From positions 7,313,501 to 7,377,500 of the forward strand of contig WPIO01000012.1 of assembly GCA_009760855.2 (NCBI GenBank): a stretch of DNA of 64,000 nucleotides, given 5' to 3'. Position 1 is the stretch's first letter, and the number at the start of each line of letters is the position of its first letter. A program made the position numbers and the translations under genes. This DNA is from Cristatella mucedo. Taxonomy: Eukaryota; Bryozoa; Phylactolaemata; Cristatellidae. Below the pieces are notes generated by a model. That model saw nothing but the letters and a program-made list of their open reading frames with translations. It had not been told where the DNA came from and made no database searches. Below, piece after piece: positions 1 to 11,675 of the stretch.

Positions 1-2
1 CT

Positions 3-116
3 GAAGAGCTTTTTGTGACTCGTCGTTGTAGAGGGGGACTTGTTGCTCTAGGTGACATCGAAAATGTCTACAAGCGTCGAAAAGTAGATCGGGAAACAAG
101 GCTGGCAGAAGCAAAG
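3..116 (+). CDS. SDAD1: SDAD1 exon (third from last)
   Basis: 38 codons ending at donor AAAG|GTAAGT. The peptide includes GGLVALGDIENVYKRRK and DRETRLAEAK, matching the SDA1 segment just before the basic tail. The frame is open to the window edge, but the exon's left boundary cannot be seen. Confidence 0.88.
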
Positions 117-3100
117 GTAAGTTGACCTAGTGCTGCATGGTGACAAGCCGTTTGCAACCATTACTGCGGCCATTAATTGCATTCACCATGCGTTTTGAGT
201 GGAATGTTATATGCCGAAGAAGGTAGAATGCCCAATTAAATGGGAATGGTTTGTCAATCGCTGCTGCGCTTGCCTAGGCACAAATTAATAAATTGGATTT
301 GTATGCCATGCCTTTGTTGAGGATTGTTTTATCTACTTTTGATGGCTGTCCTTGAGTTAAACTCATACTGTACTGCTAAACATGATCTTTTTCACGGTGC
401 TTCAGTACCTAGGCTGTTTACCATAAGCCAACTTATACTGTCTGGTAGCAGTGACATCCTAAGAGTAGTGCTTAATTATCTTGCATTGCAGTGAATGTCA
501 ACGCTATAAATTAGGCCTTACCAGTTTTTTTGCAGGCTAGTAGAAATTGATGCTACTGCTTGAGTAGATAATAATTTGACAGGTATAGCATCTTATTGTT
601 GGCCCTGCATTCTGATTGAGAGTGGGAATTAGTTACTTATACAGGTATATTTGCCAAGCTGTTTATTTTTAAAGAGTGAGTCACGTCATGCTGTTATATG
701 CAGCCTAGATCTCGCACATGGTACATGCAATGCCAAAAGCTGTAGAGATGGCTGCATAGTACGTGACTTCACAGTGACTGTTAAAGTAGTATCTGGGAAA
801 TGCTATTTCGGGAAAACGAGCACTTGAAAAAATAGCTGATATTGTTGAATTAATATACTGTCACGGGCTGCGGAGATGTTTGTGGCAGGATTCTCGCATC
901 GAAACTTCTCCTCATATTGATGTCAGCCATCTTCTGTGACGTTGCTGTTATTATGCTCAATTTTAAAATACTATTAAGGAAGAACAGTCTTATTCTTGCA
1001 CATACAATTCAGTCGATGCCATATGTTGGGTTATTGTACGTAATCCTATTTGCCGGCATGTAATCATGTCGCCGGGGCTTCCATCACTTACAGCACGAAC
1101 AAATTGCCAATCTTGGGCAACTTGACCAATGTGTTTCTAATAGAGCTGTTCAGTGGCTACAAGTTTTAAATTCTCAATGCGCCCTACAAATACACCCTAG
1201 CTCTAATAATATCTGTGTTGAACTCGATCAGACTTGCAACTTCTCAAGGCTTATAGCCATCCTGTTGTCTTCAGCCAAATACTCATTATTCAAACCTAAT
1301 GCACAATGAGAGGTCATTTTTGCCGGTGATAAAAATGACATGTGTGATCTGATTATATAGTCTGAGCTGTTCTGCCCGTGATCCTTCAGCCGAGTCAATG
1401 AAATAAAGAAATATAAAATCAATCCATCCAATGAGTGTGCTGCCATCGCTTCTGCTGAGTGAGCAAAAGTGTTATTTTGGTTCGTTCTTATATTTAGTAA
1501 CAAAGTAGATATTATTCGTTAGCCTTTTTAACGAAATTATAAAAGTAGATATCCATTATATATAAAGCACTATACACCGATCGAATCATAGCTTGCCTGA
1601 GGATGCTCAAATGACTGGCTCCATGGATACCTCTGAATCTTGTGTGGTGACATCACTCTATTGCACTTGTTATGGCACCCATTGTCGTACCAAGTGGGCA
1701 TCACAATGCAGCCTGTCAAGACTCACTCTTGGCTGGTCAAGTGCCATCATATGTACGTATTCTGCATTTGCATAATCAAGCATGTCTGTCTTGGACGTGT
1801 AAGTGGCGGCTTTACATATAGTCTAGCAGAGTGGCAATGTATGCTCAGTGTTAGAAGAGAAAACTGTAACTCTCTAGCCCCACCCTCTCTGCTGTTCCCA
1901 GACCACGTCTACCATATTCAAATTAAAGTGCCCACATGTTCTTTAAGGTCTTTTGGAGTTTGTAAGGGTGGCTTTGCTCACTGAATGCTCAAACAAAGAA
2001 TGCAAGGCTTTTGCTGCTCATAGCATCGGCACTTTGTTCATAGTGTACTGGTGGCTACTACTACGGCCCGTTCAGTGACCTATTGTAGTTGATATGCATT
2101 CATATTCTGCACCTCTTGGGAGGTAGCCCGGTTTCACCACCGCCCTGCCATAGTTGGCATCTGAGCTATGGCGCCGTGCTGGCATGACCCGCGTGCTTCT
2201 TCTTTTTATTTAGGCCAGTAAAGATGGTCGCGACAAGTTTGGCCGGAAAGAGCACAATCCCAATGCAGGTGTCACCAATAAGGTGAAGCGAAAGACCAAG
2301 AACTTCATGATGATTAAGCACAAGCTCGCCGGGAAGACCAAGCGCTCATTCCGGGACAAACAGGTACGACGTGTGCTCTGAACCTTGCTTCTGCTCCATG
2401 ACTGCTAGCTGCCGAACTACCTGCTGTTGCAAAGTGCAGTCATAATTGATTGCGAATCGCAAAATCCAACGTTCTTTTTTTCTTCACTTGCACGTAAGCA
2501 GTAGTTAGCCTTGGTGCATAACTGTGGTGGTATATGGAATTTCATCCTATTTTTGGGCACCACATGCAAGCACAGTCAGTAGACTTTGTAAGGCCTATAC
2601 CGAAGTGACCATGCCAAAATGGAAAATTAAGCACTCAACGCATAGAGTGAAGATTGATAAAATCCTCAACAGTGCTCCCTCGTTTAGCCTACGTTTTGAG
2701 CTCTCGGTAATTCCACTTTCTACGTGGGTTGCTGAATGTAATATATTGCTGCATTAGTGGTTTGTGTCTTTCAGCAGACCGTATATTCATTAACCCATGC
2801 AAATCCAGTTAAATTCTTACTCTGTCTGCATGGCTGCCTTGCTTAAACTCGCATTCCTCTTGGAGAGTCTAGTAGGAAGTAGTTTGCAATAGAGGCATTG
2901 AATTTCATTGGCTATGTTAGAAATGTGTCAAGTTATCAACAGGGGGCTATATGGTTTCCTCACTTTACAGATAGTCGGCTTCGTTTACGTGTCGAAAGCT
3001 GTTGTATAGCTGTCCTTCAAGTGCTTGGGAATTTTTTTTTCTGATATACCACATGTGCATAGCTTAAGTTGGCCAATAGTGCATGTATGGTTGCGCATAG

Positions 3101-3460
3101 AGACGTTTTGTGTGCTAGATGTTGGTTGTTTTCTGGTGTGTGATGACACTGCATGCTACTTAGGCTGTGCTCTCTGCTGACTTGCACCCGCTTAGACTGC
3201 TGAGGCATACAATCGACTCTCAGGTTTTCACCTGCTGCATGCAGCTAGTTGTTGCCAATCAGCTCGGGAGCTGGAGCTAGGGAGTGAGAGGTATCGGCAA
3301 AAAGTGCGCACAAGCAAGTGGATGTTGCCTGAATGCAAGGTTTCTTGCGTGCTATGCTCGAAAACAGTATACCCCACGCTGTTTTGACATTGCCATAAGA
3401 TTGCAGCAAATGTAAATCGCCTAGAAAGAGATTAAGTTCTCTGAAGGCGCTTTATCAAGT

Positions 3461-3507
<47 letters not shown>

Positions 3508-4857
3508 AGATGCTATGGTACTTACTGTACTAACATGTTTGTGTAAGTGAACTATAGTATGCAAGCACCAGCCCCTTTTGAGAGTATCCCACTACTTTGC
3601 CTACTTTCAGCTACATAACATAGCTAAAATTCGGGCTTGTTTAGACAGGGATACCACATCTAAGTTGGTCCATGCATATGTGACATCCCGTCTTGACTTC
3701 TGAAATTCATTGCTTGCTGGTCTACCGGCATGGGCAATCAGGCGCTTACAGCTGGTGCAAAACTCTGCAGCTAGGCTTTTTTGTCGCGACTGTTGTAATT
3801 GCCTCATCGCACCACTTCTCGCCGACTTGCACTGACTACCAGTCAAGCAACCGATCGACTTCAAGGTTTTGTTGCTCACTTTTAGGTCCCTTTGTTCTTT
3901 GACTCCAGCCCACCCCTCAGATCTACTTCCCCACCAGGCTAAGCATCATGCGCTACCCGCTTTTCGGAATCTAACTGTTAACCTATACCTCGTACAAATC
4001 CTTTAGGGACCGTGATTTTAGTTCGTATGCTCCCAAAGCCTGGAACTCATTCCCGACTTCCGCCATGACATCCCTTGACGTGACCACATTTAAAAAGAAA
4101 TTAATAATGCACCTATTTATAACAGCATTTAGTGAGTCCCTGTGATTCGTCCTTTATGTGCATATGCTTACACTGTGCATGCTGCCACTAACCACACTTG
4201 TATGCTGACCCTGTGCATGTTATGCATATTGCTAACCATGTTATGCATATTGCTTATCAAGCATGATACCACTCACCATTCGATCGTGTTTCCTTTGCAG
4301 CAAACGTAAAGCACCTAGAAAGAGATTGAGTTCTCTGAGGGCGCTTTATCAAGCATATTATTATTATTATTATTACTCACACATAAACTGATGCAATATA
4401 AAACGTGCTGCCCATCGATCGTCCTCTGTATCCGATAGCTTGTCTCTTGTGCCGAAACGGGCTTTCATCTTACCGCCGGCTTGCTGGTACTCGGTTGCCC
4501 ACTGGTAAGTGGTTGCAGTTCCGTATTACCCAGCACATCTGCAAACCTCGGTGCACTTTTGCATCTTTCAGCTTGACGAACCACTCCTCTCTCGAGTGAG
4601 TGGTGGGTTTTGTGGGACAGTTCTCAAGGGGCGCTGCCTTGCGACTTTCCCAACGGCTTTCTCAGCGTACATTATAGTCAGTTGTTTGCTTATTGATTAT
4701 TTGACGTGTGGCCTAGCAAGTACATTTGTCAGCTGGTGTACACATGCTTCCTTTGCCCTACGTTAGTGTCTGAGTATTTCTATATGTGTGCTGTGCCGTA
4801 TCTTTGCAGGTCGCTCTCAAGAACTCGCTCATCAAAAGGATGAAAAAGAGCCATTGA
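3..4857 (+). CDS. SDAD1: SDAD1 (SDA1 homolog), last three exons, 5' partial
   Basis: SDA1/SDAD1 is a conserved nucleolar protein needed for 60S pre-ribosome maturation and export and for G1 progression. Three exons read in one frame: 3-116, 2214-2363 and 4810-4857 (stop TGA at 4855-4857). All junctions are phase 0 with good GT..AG sites. The peptide contains RRKVDRETRLAEAK, then KNFMMIKHKLAGKTKRSFRD, then a short basic end IKRMKKSH. These match the conserved lysine-rich C-terminus of SDA1, which has the KNFMMMRYS and KRSFREKQ motifs. The tail is highly basic, as expected for a nucleolar protein. Only about 104 C-terminal residues are in the window; the rest lies to the left. Identity is judged from remembered family motifs. 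Confidence 0.9.
117..2213 (+). other. SDAD1 intron
   Basis: A 2.1-kb AT-rich intron bounded by GTAAGT and TTTATTTAG. I see no recognisable gene or clear repeat in it. Short open frames at 1228-1503 (-) and 1593-1984 (+) have no family signature. Confidence 0.75.
2214..2363 (+). CDS. SDAD1: SDAD1 exon (penultimate)
   Basis: 50 codons, phase 0 at both ends, acceptor TTTATTTAG and donor CAG|GTACGA. It encodes the basic, conserved FMMIKHKLAGKTKRSFRDKQ block of SDA1. Confidence 0.9.
3395..3507 (+). mobile_element. LINE A 3' tail, short copy with ATT microsatellite
   Basis: The 3' end common to family A (cctagaaagagat..gttctct..ggcgctttatcaagtg) is followed by about 15 ATT units at 3463-3506. It is a 5'-truncated insertion of the kind LINEs usually make. 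Confidence 0.75.
3600..4378 (+). mobile_element. LINE A (L2/CR1-like) 3' fragment with broken ORF
   Basis: It encodes the C-terminal part of a LINE ORF2 with stops and frameshifts. Motifs such as LQLVQNSAA, LLADLH and VKQPIDFKVL are those of L2/CR1-type elements after the reverse-transcriptase core. The 3' UTR and an ATT tail (4359-4376) end the element. It is 5'-truncated and inactive. Confidence 0.8.
4810..4857 (+). CDS. SDAD1: SDAD1 terminal coding exon
   Basis: 16 codons including the stop. The acceptor is TCTTTGCAG and the peptide VALKNSLIKRMKKSH ends in TGA. Phase 0 agrees with the upstream exon. The lysine-rich end matches the usual SDA1 terminus in character. Confidence 0.85.
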   Translation, partial: VALKNSLIKRMKKSH

Positions 4858-7839
4858 GCCTGAGATCGCCAGGCTCGACAGCTAGATTTTCGTGGCGTCT
4901 GTAACAATGCCGGCCACATGCAGTAATCGTGCCCCCTTATGAGGCGTCAATGGGGGCGGCACTTTGACTCTGTGTTGCCACACCACCGAGGTCGTTGTGG
5001 AGGCAGCTGCGTCTCAGTAGCATACTGCTTTGCAAGGGCCAGTCATGTGCTCCCAGTTTCAGCTTTAATTACTATCGTTTGCTGAATCAGTTTTTCCACT
5101 TAGAACATCGCAATGGCATCGTGCTGGTGTTGTACCCATGGAAAGCTGTGATACCGCTAGCCACAGCTGCCGCCACCAACGATGGGGGCAGGGCTGCATT
5201 TTTGGACTTGAATTGTGTAACGACCTGTTCTGTTAGCAGGTACACTTTGGAGCTCTTCGCCTGTCTATGAAGCTCCAGGCTCATCGGGGCAGCCATTTAA
5301 AACCGTTTCAATACACGGTATAACCTGTAGTGGTTCCGTTTTGACACTTTCAGTTAAACCAATGTGTTGGATTACCTCCAAGCCGTTTTGGCGGTCTGGG
5401 ATGCCTGTGAAAATTCTGAATGCATATTATTTTCTCAGCAGCCATAGAAGCTTATAAATTTCGGTAGCCACTTTATGATGCCAGTAAAAGAATATTGCGA
5501 ATTGTTTTGAGTACTCAATTATTCAGGTGCTCTCAATGTGAGGACGATGCTGTCGCGAGTAGAATAATTAGGAAACCTAAAACAAGAACAATCACTATTT
5601 TGTGTCGGACCTTTTTTGGTGCTATACTCCTCAATCCGAGACGTGAATGAGCTTGCTGCTGCTGGGAGCTAAGTTGACCGGAATGCAATCTGAGATATGG
5701 CTTGTCTGCAGTTGGCAAAAAGCAAGGATCAAATAGAATACGACTATGCAGCACAGCACATATCTTATAGAAGTATTTTGGTGGCCGGCACTTTGCTTAA
5801 TGTTTAGCAACTGATTTTTGTCTTGTGTGGGGCTGCTGAATTACCAGCCATCTCATTTAGTGTATATGATGAAAAGTCGTTGTAGCTCGATCGTGTCAAT
5901 CAGCTGATTATGTGTGACCCGGCCTCTTAAATTGTAGTTGTTTTTTAAACCTAGCCGATCCGTTGACGTTAGCAGCTGGCTAATTTTTTGGGTTCTCAAA
6001 ATGTGCTATGTATCTAGGTATTTAATTACTGAAGTATTTCTAATGCGATATTTGCGTTTGAACGTATTGTTACACGAGGTCTTTTAAGTGTCTGGTCTGG
6101 AAAGAGCACACTCAAACGCGACACAATAGCTACCGCACAATCATCCCTTGTGCAGCTAGTAGGAAACCAGGTAGGAATGAGCCTTGCAGCTGCCAAAATC
6201 TAAATGCGGTGTGGTATCACCTCAGTTCTCAGCAGCTTCCGAATTAGTTCCAATTAAATCTACTTTAGTTCTTCACACGGACGATTTTCGTCACAGGCCA
6301 ATTATTATTGCCTTCGCCCAATCTTAGTGTATCATTGTTGGCAGAATTTAGAGCTGGCATGATGTGAGCATCCCTCTATTGCCGGCGACTTGTAGGTTGC
6401 TAACCATCCCCTCTTCGATCGATGTAATGTGGCCAGGAATGTACGGCTTCAGATAGCAAGCCACACTCGGTGGACGGTGTAGCTCACGGAGGGTAAGCAT
6501 CTGGAAAAATAAATTAAAAAGACGAGCGCTCAAAAATCTCTTGAAAGAAATATAAAAAACATTAAATATTAATCATTTGTATGACGCCCTAGGAGAACTT
6601 AGCCCACGCATATAGCCTAACGCACTTTCCCCATGCGGAGAGGGTGGGTAAGGTTAAATACATCTTCATGTGGTCCCACCCGATTTCTTCGTCGACAGCC
6701 AAGGACGGCATGGCTGGATAGCATTCTTCTAGCGACATCCAAAGTTCAATATCCCCGAGTCGTGGCTTGATTGGTAGCTTATGGCATATTTTAAAACGGA
6801 AGTTATCCACTAATTTCTTATACGGAGCATTACAGCTTTTAGCTCAAGCCCAACGGACCGGCTCTAAGTGGGACGAAGCTGCCTTGGCGAACTGCAGCAT
6901 CCATCTACGCCCGGTGACCCATTCAGCGAAGCAGGACCGAGAAACAGCCGGATGGGTCTCAGGAGCCGCTGTATAAATCCAGAAGCCTATCCGTGTAAGT
7001 CGGGTAGTCACTGGGAAGGGGTCCCGAGCATCTGGAGGGGGTGGAGGCAGAGGGCTAAAGGTGTGCTTCCCATAGAGAGAGAGAGTGGCGAGGCTCATTT
7101 CCTCCAGCCAGGCCTAGGTTGCTTTGGCCCCGTGGTCACTACCAACGCCCTTTTCGGTGGACTATCAGCACGGTCAGTGCCGAGACCATTTTGAAGAGAA
7201 ACGCCTTAGGTCCCATGTGTTAGCGTTTCTCGCGCCTTGATTTATGGCCGATACCGGTTGTTATTGACGCTTTAATTAAGTAATTTGCTCGCAAACTACA
7301 AACGGTCGCTAGCAGCAAGTGGTCACCTTCCGTAGCAAGCTGCACTTTCACGATTACCGTGCGTTGTGCACGCCTGAATAACGGGGCCGGGTCGTTCAAT
7401 CTTCTCAGCTACAGGACTGTCTCAACTCTCCGAACAAAGCTACGGAGCAGTCACGAGCTGCCTCTACTACCAAAGGAGGGGCGGTTCCGGGTTGAATGGA
7501 AACTTCTCTCGTAGCTGTTCTTTTGTTTCACTTAAAGGCTGTTTCGGAGAGCCTGTAGTTCGACATTCTCCAAGCGGCACAGGCCAAGGTACCCGACACC
7601 ATTAAGAACACCAAAGCGAGCTCAAAAACGTTTATTCGCGCGGATGCCGCAGTGGGCCAGTACGCGACTGCCCTGCCCGTTGTCCTCGACGTAACTTCCC
7701 GGGCCTTTGCTGCTCGTTACGTAAATATCACCGCCATTAATCAAAAAAGCCCATTGACCAACGGCAGTATCATAATCTCTGCTGACCCACAAATCACTCT
7801 AAGCCATAAACTAGCCGTAAGAGGAATACCAATGCAATA
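4858..7839. other. SDAD1 3' UTR and intergenic DNA
   Basis: The SDAD1 3' UTR starts here. No canonical AATAAA lies close to the stop, so its end is not assigned. Small open frames at 6589-6810 (-), 6844-7098 (-) and 6868-7194 (+) show no family signature, and I do not call them genes. Confidence 0.5.
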
Positions 7840-7985
7840 ACTGTAATGTAATGTATCTCCGTCTGTAATTCCACAAAGTCATAAAGACCATGTGGGTGTT
7901 GCGCAGGAGAGTTTTGTATAGCGCACTCATAGCCTAAGCGGCTTTGGGTACGCATTCGGTAGCCAACAGACTGCTATTGACCCAT
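7840..7985 (-). mobile_element. LINE B 3' tail fragment
   Basis: Read on the minus strand it matches the last ~140 bp of LINE B: a cgcattcggtacc-like block, tatacaaaactctcctgc, cacccacat, ctttatg, gagttacagacggagatacatt, then CATTA units (7840-7852). Confidence 0.75.
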
Positions 7986-9721
7986 AAACCACATTTCAAA
8001 ACAGTCGCAGAGCCTACAAAGATGAAGAAAAAATATTTTCGTTAAGCAAAAGGATTTGCACACTTAGCTATCAAATAACTGATTCGTCGCATTCCGTTTA
8101 GTGGTTGATAATTAAGGATAATAAAAGAAGTGCGACTAGACTAGCATTGTAAGTTCAAGGTTGAACAGCTGCTGCGAATGGCTAGAGTCTCGAGAGGTTT
8201 CGAGAATCTTACGTAGCCGGCGTAGGAAAGCCTGAATAAAAGCACTTGCTCTTGCATTATAAACTAGAATAAATAAATCCTACCCAGCCACGCCGTAGCC
8301 AGCTTTCTAACTCGTAGTCCATACTCTTCCCCTCAGTGTGCGTATCGGATCGTGACGTCTCGCTTCCTACTTTCTGTCCTCACTGCTTACTAAGCCGAGA
8401 GCGGACAAACTTCAGCCCTGAATTAAACCCTTTTAAGAAGTAATCGCTATCTCCACGTAGAGCACCCTAAGCTACGCCCCTAGTAAAGCACAGCCGGGCT
8501 TACGTAGCACCGTCTAAAATGGCTAGCAGCCTCACTCCGGAGAAGACCTGTTGTATGGCAGCGTCTCCGGCGGCGGCTGTTCTAGTATGGGAGTCTCACG
8601 GAGACACAGCGGGCGCACGCACGCGGTAAACGAGACTCTCTTTTATTACTCTCAACGAGCACATATATGAGAACCCAATCGATCGCAGCAGACGACACGA
8701 GATATAATCTGCATTAGTGGCCTGACGCTGGGCTGCGTCAATGGCTTAACTATTGGCCACAGATGGGTCATGTGCATTAGTTTCAAGGCGCTTCACTAAT
8801 TACAACAGCAGAAGCCGCAGGCGCACGCTACCTTGAAAAAGCAACTCCTCGTGCCGGCGGCTCGTTACTCTGGGCGCTTTCGCTCCTTTAATCATTTGCT
8901 ACGTACGCCCATTCTTTAGAACTACGAACCGACGGCAAGCAATGCGCGACAGCCTATTAAGATCCGCCCTTCTAAAGCGCCTCGCGTGACGTTTTATCGA
9001 CGATGCCTATCGTTTCGTTTCGTTCGATGCGGTCTTTCTAAGCTGCAGCCCAGAGGCGCAGCCGCCAAAGCTTAAAAGAGGGGGGGGTGGAGGGTGGATG
9101 AACCTCGACGTTGCCAAACCTGCTAATCGCAGCTGGCGGCACGCCCCCTTCGGCCCTACATGAGCAGAACTGCATGCAGTCTGCAGCAGCCGGCTAGCTC
9201 GGCTATTCGCGCGGTGCTCGATACTGGCCGCACAAAATGCCAGTCCTCTTATTATGAAAGAGCGTAAAAGAGTCCTCGGTTGCTATTTGCGTGGCGTCTG
9301 GCAACTCGGCTACTGCAGGCGACCGAATAGCTCAACTGCCGACTAAGGATTCAGCGAGCCTTCGACGTCCTCCACCTCCCGGCCGGCCGAAGCTCGCTGG
9401 CAAGCGTTTCGAGCCTCCAACGATGCGACTCCTGACAAAATGCCGGCAACCGCAGAGGGCAGCTCCATCGCGCTCTCTGCGGTAATTAACCGGAGCGCCT
9501 TCAAGGTCACTGGTACGAACGAGCCCGACGACAGCTCATGTTGGCCGCGAAGCCTCAGCTTGAGGAGTGCCTGAGCGAGCAGCAGCATGTCCTCGTCAAC
9601 GATGTCGTATTCTTCCATCGCGGACCTGCGAGCGACAGCGCCGCAAGTTAAGTAGCGTATCCTAGACGATTAAGTAAGTCGCTGCTCGGCGGTCGCTGCA
9701 TTTGTACTGGTCGGGAGAGAG
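7986..9721. other. Intergenic, no gene recognised
   Basis: Mixed-composition DNA, locally richer in CpG around 8.5-9.6 kb. I see no homologous coding sequence and no clear repeat. Open frames at 9291-9485 (+) and 9343-9618 (-) overlap in GC-rich sequence and look fortuitous. Confidence 0.5.
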
Positions 9722-9976
9722 AGACCATGTTTATGTAGGGGGCAAGACCCGCGAGATTTTTACGTATGCCGAGCTAGACCCAAAATCAATGAAAACTTAT
9801 AGCGAAAAACTATAGTGACTGTTCAACACGAACTCGACGGTTTCTCGTCGTGTAGATTGACACTTCATTTCGTCATTGGGGTCGGTCTGGGGGGTGTGGA
9901 ATTGGGGCGCGTCAAATCCCTGCACTGCTATAGGGGAGGGGCAAATGTCCCTGCCGCCCCTTTGGCTCAGCGATGG
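9722..9976 (+). mobile_element. G-rich MITE-like repeat, copy 1
   Basis: It shares several ordered blocks with the copy at 13884-14163: a 'atgtaggg..gcaag' start, 'aatcaatgaaa..ttatagc', 'tcgtcattgg..cggtc' before a G-run, and a 'gcccc..tggctc' end. Its left terminus is more eroded than in the other copy. Confidence 0.55.
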
Positions 9977-11675
9977 CCTTGCCCTTGCACTAACCTCGTC
10001 CTCTACGTTTTCGCCCATTGCACCGACCGGCGCTTCCGCCGTACCGCGGGGCGCCTGTACTATTAAAAAATGCACTGTGGACATTTAAGATCGCAATCCT
10101 TATTGCCATTCGAGCGGATCCTTTCAAGAAATTTTCCAGCTCTCCAACAGTTCTCCCAAAATGATAGCCTCCTGGAGCACTTGGTAAAGTCCGGATTGTG
10201 GAGTACGCCTCCGAAAGCCTTTAGAAGGGTCGCTAATATTATAATAATATTATCCACTGAATTTTGGTAAGTCATCGTGCCTATAAATTAAGTGAGCCAG
10301 CTAACAACTACACGTAACCGATTTAATGACCTCGAGTATGAACCATGAGCTTGACAGCTGAGCGTCGATTAAGAACTAAGCTTTGCCATTGAATAAGAAA
10401 GATTTTGAAATAACCGCGAAAAGCTGAGGCGCATGAGGAGCTTTATATATAATTACGTACGATAGTGATTACTGTCTGACTTATGACCTGGCTACTATAT
10501 AGGGCTTGTGCCTGACCTCAGCCGCTCGGTTGGAGAAGAGGTCTGCTGATTGGTGAGTCCTCGCGCCGAGCACAAGCTGCTGTGAGCCTGTTAGCAAGTC
10601 GGCTGGAAGTCACCTGTGTGTATCAACCATAAAATACACGCTGTTGTTGTGAGTGCAGCGCGTGGAATATCGAGCGCTGTTTCATATTGCTAGCTTCAGG
10701 TCTTTGCACATTGCACGCATTGAGCCGCCACCCGAACTAGTGAGAATTGAGCCGCCACTAGGACTAGTGAGAATTACGCGTTCATAACAACGACCCACAC
10801 AAATAAACGACCGGGAACTAAAGGAGAGACTTAAGGCGACTAGCACTTAATGCGTTCATAGCTGTTAAGAGGCAATTTTACACGAAGAGCACAAAGTACA
10901 ATCTAGAATGTACAGAAAGGTATGTGGCAATCCAGCTTGACCGATTAAACCATGCACAATAAAAAACCCTCAAACGTAGGCACACAAGTACAAAAGTAGG
11001 GACAGGACGTACCGATCTCAGTAGGAAGCTCGGAAATGAGAGCACTTTCGGCCTCATGTGAGTAGAAATAGCCATATCGGCACTTTAAAGCCGCCAGCCA
11101 TCCTACTCGACTAAATGAAATTCCTTGTACACCCTTTGAAGATTATTAAACGTTAGTTCGACTTTGATTGGACCCTCGGAAACTTAATTTATTAGTCCTT
11201 TGAAGCTGGGCCGCCGGGCCTAGGTTCGGATTATCCACCGATTAAGACAGAAGTTAATAGCCCTTCGAAATTACCAGTGTTATTGCTGCATGATGGACGG
11301 ACGTGTGTATGTACATACGGATGGAAGTCCACTGGTTTTGATATTGTTCGACTGTGATATATAATGACTGAATCTCGTGTACTCGCGAATTTTTTCGGGT
11401 ACACCCTATTCAATTTTAAAATGAAAGACCGGTCATATGAGTGTATAGCTGCGAAGAGGCTCAGCCGCAAAAACTCACCTACCGGCACACCGTCGCAAAG
11501 ACTGATTGTTCCGGTCTAGCTCTTCGTTATTATTCCGTTATCTAATAAGTGGCCTAAGGATAGAGTTTTAACCAGCAGAAACACTTCAGCCAGCCCCGCG
11601 TTCACCTAAATGAAGCAGTCACAGTCTACCCGTAAAAAATTATCGAAAAAAGCACCTAAAAAAGTAAAGTCGGAA
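9977..11675. other. Intergenic, no gene recognised
   Basis: Apart from a direct duplication at 10720-10773, I see nothing assignable. Small open frames at 10063-10275 (-), 10070-10270 (+) and 11231-11488 (-) lack any signature. Confidence 0.5.
10720..10773 (+). repeat. Two-copy 27-bp direct repeat
   Basis: Two adjacent copies of an attgagccgccac..actagtgaga unit, differing only at the central bases. A simple local tandem duplication. Confidence 0.75.

Larger units (their letters stand above)
2364..4809 (+). other. SDAD1 last intron with LINE A insertions
   Basis: A 2.4-kb intron holding a LINE A tail (3395-3507) and a longer degraded LINE A copy (about 3600-4378), both in the sense orientation of the host gene. 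No other feature was recognised in the remaining sequence. Confidence 0.75.

Noticed and set aside
6589-7194. Cluster of 69-108-codon open frames on both strands
   Set aside because: No recognisable motif, no splice-consistent structure, frames overlap one another.
10720-10773. Direct repeats that might suggest a CRISPR-like array
   Set aside because: Only two adjacent copies without spacers, in animal DNA.
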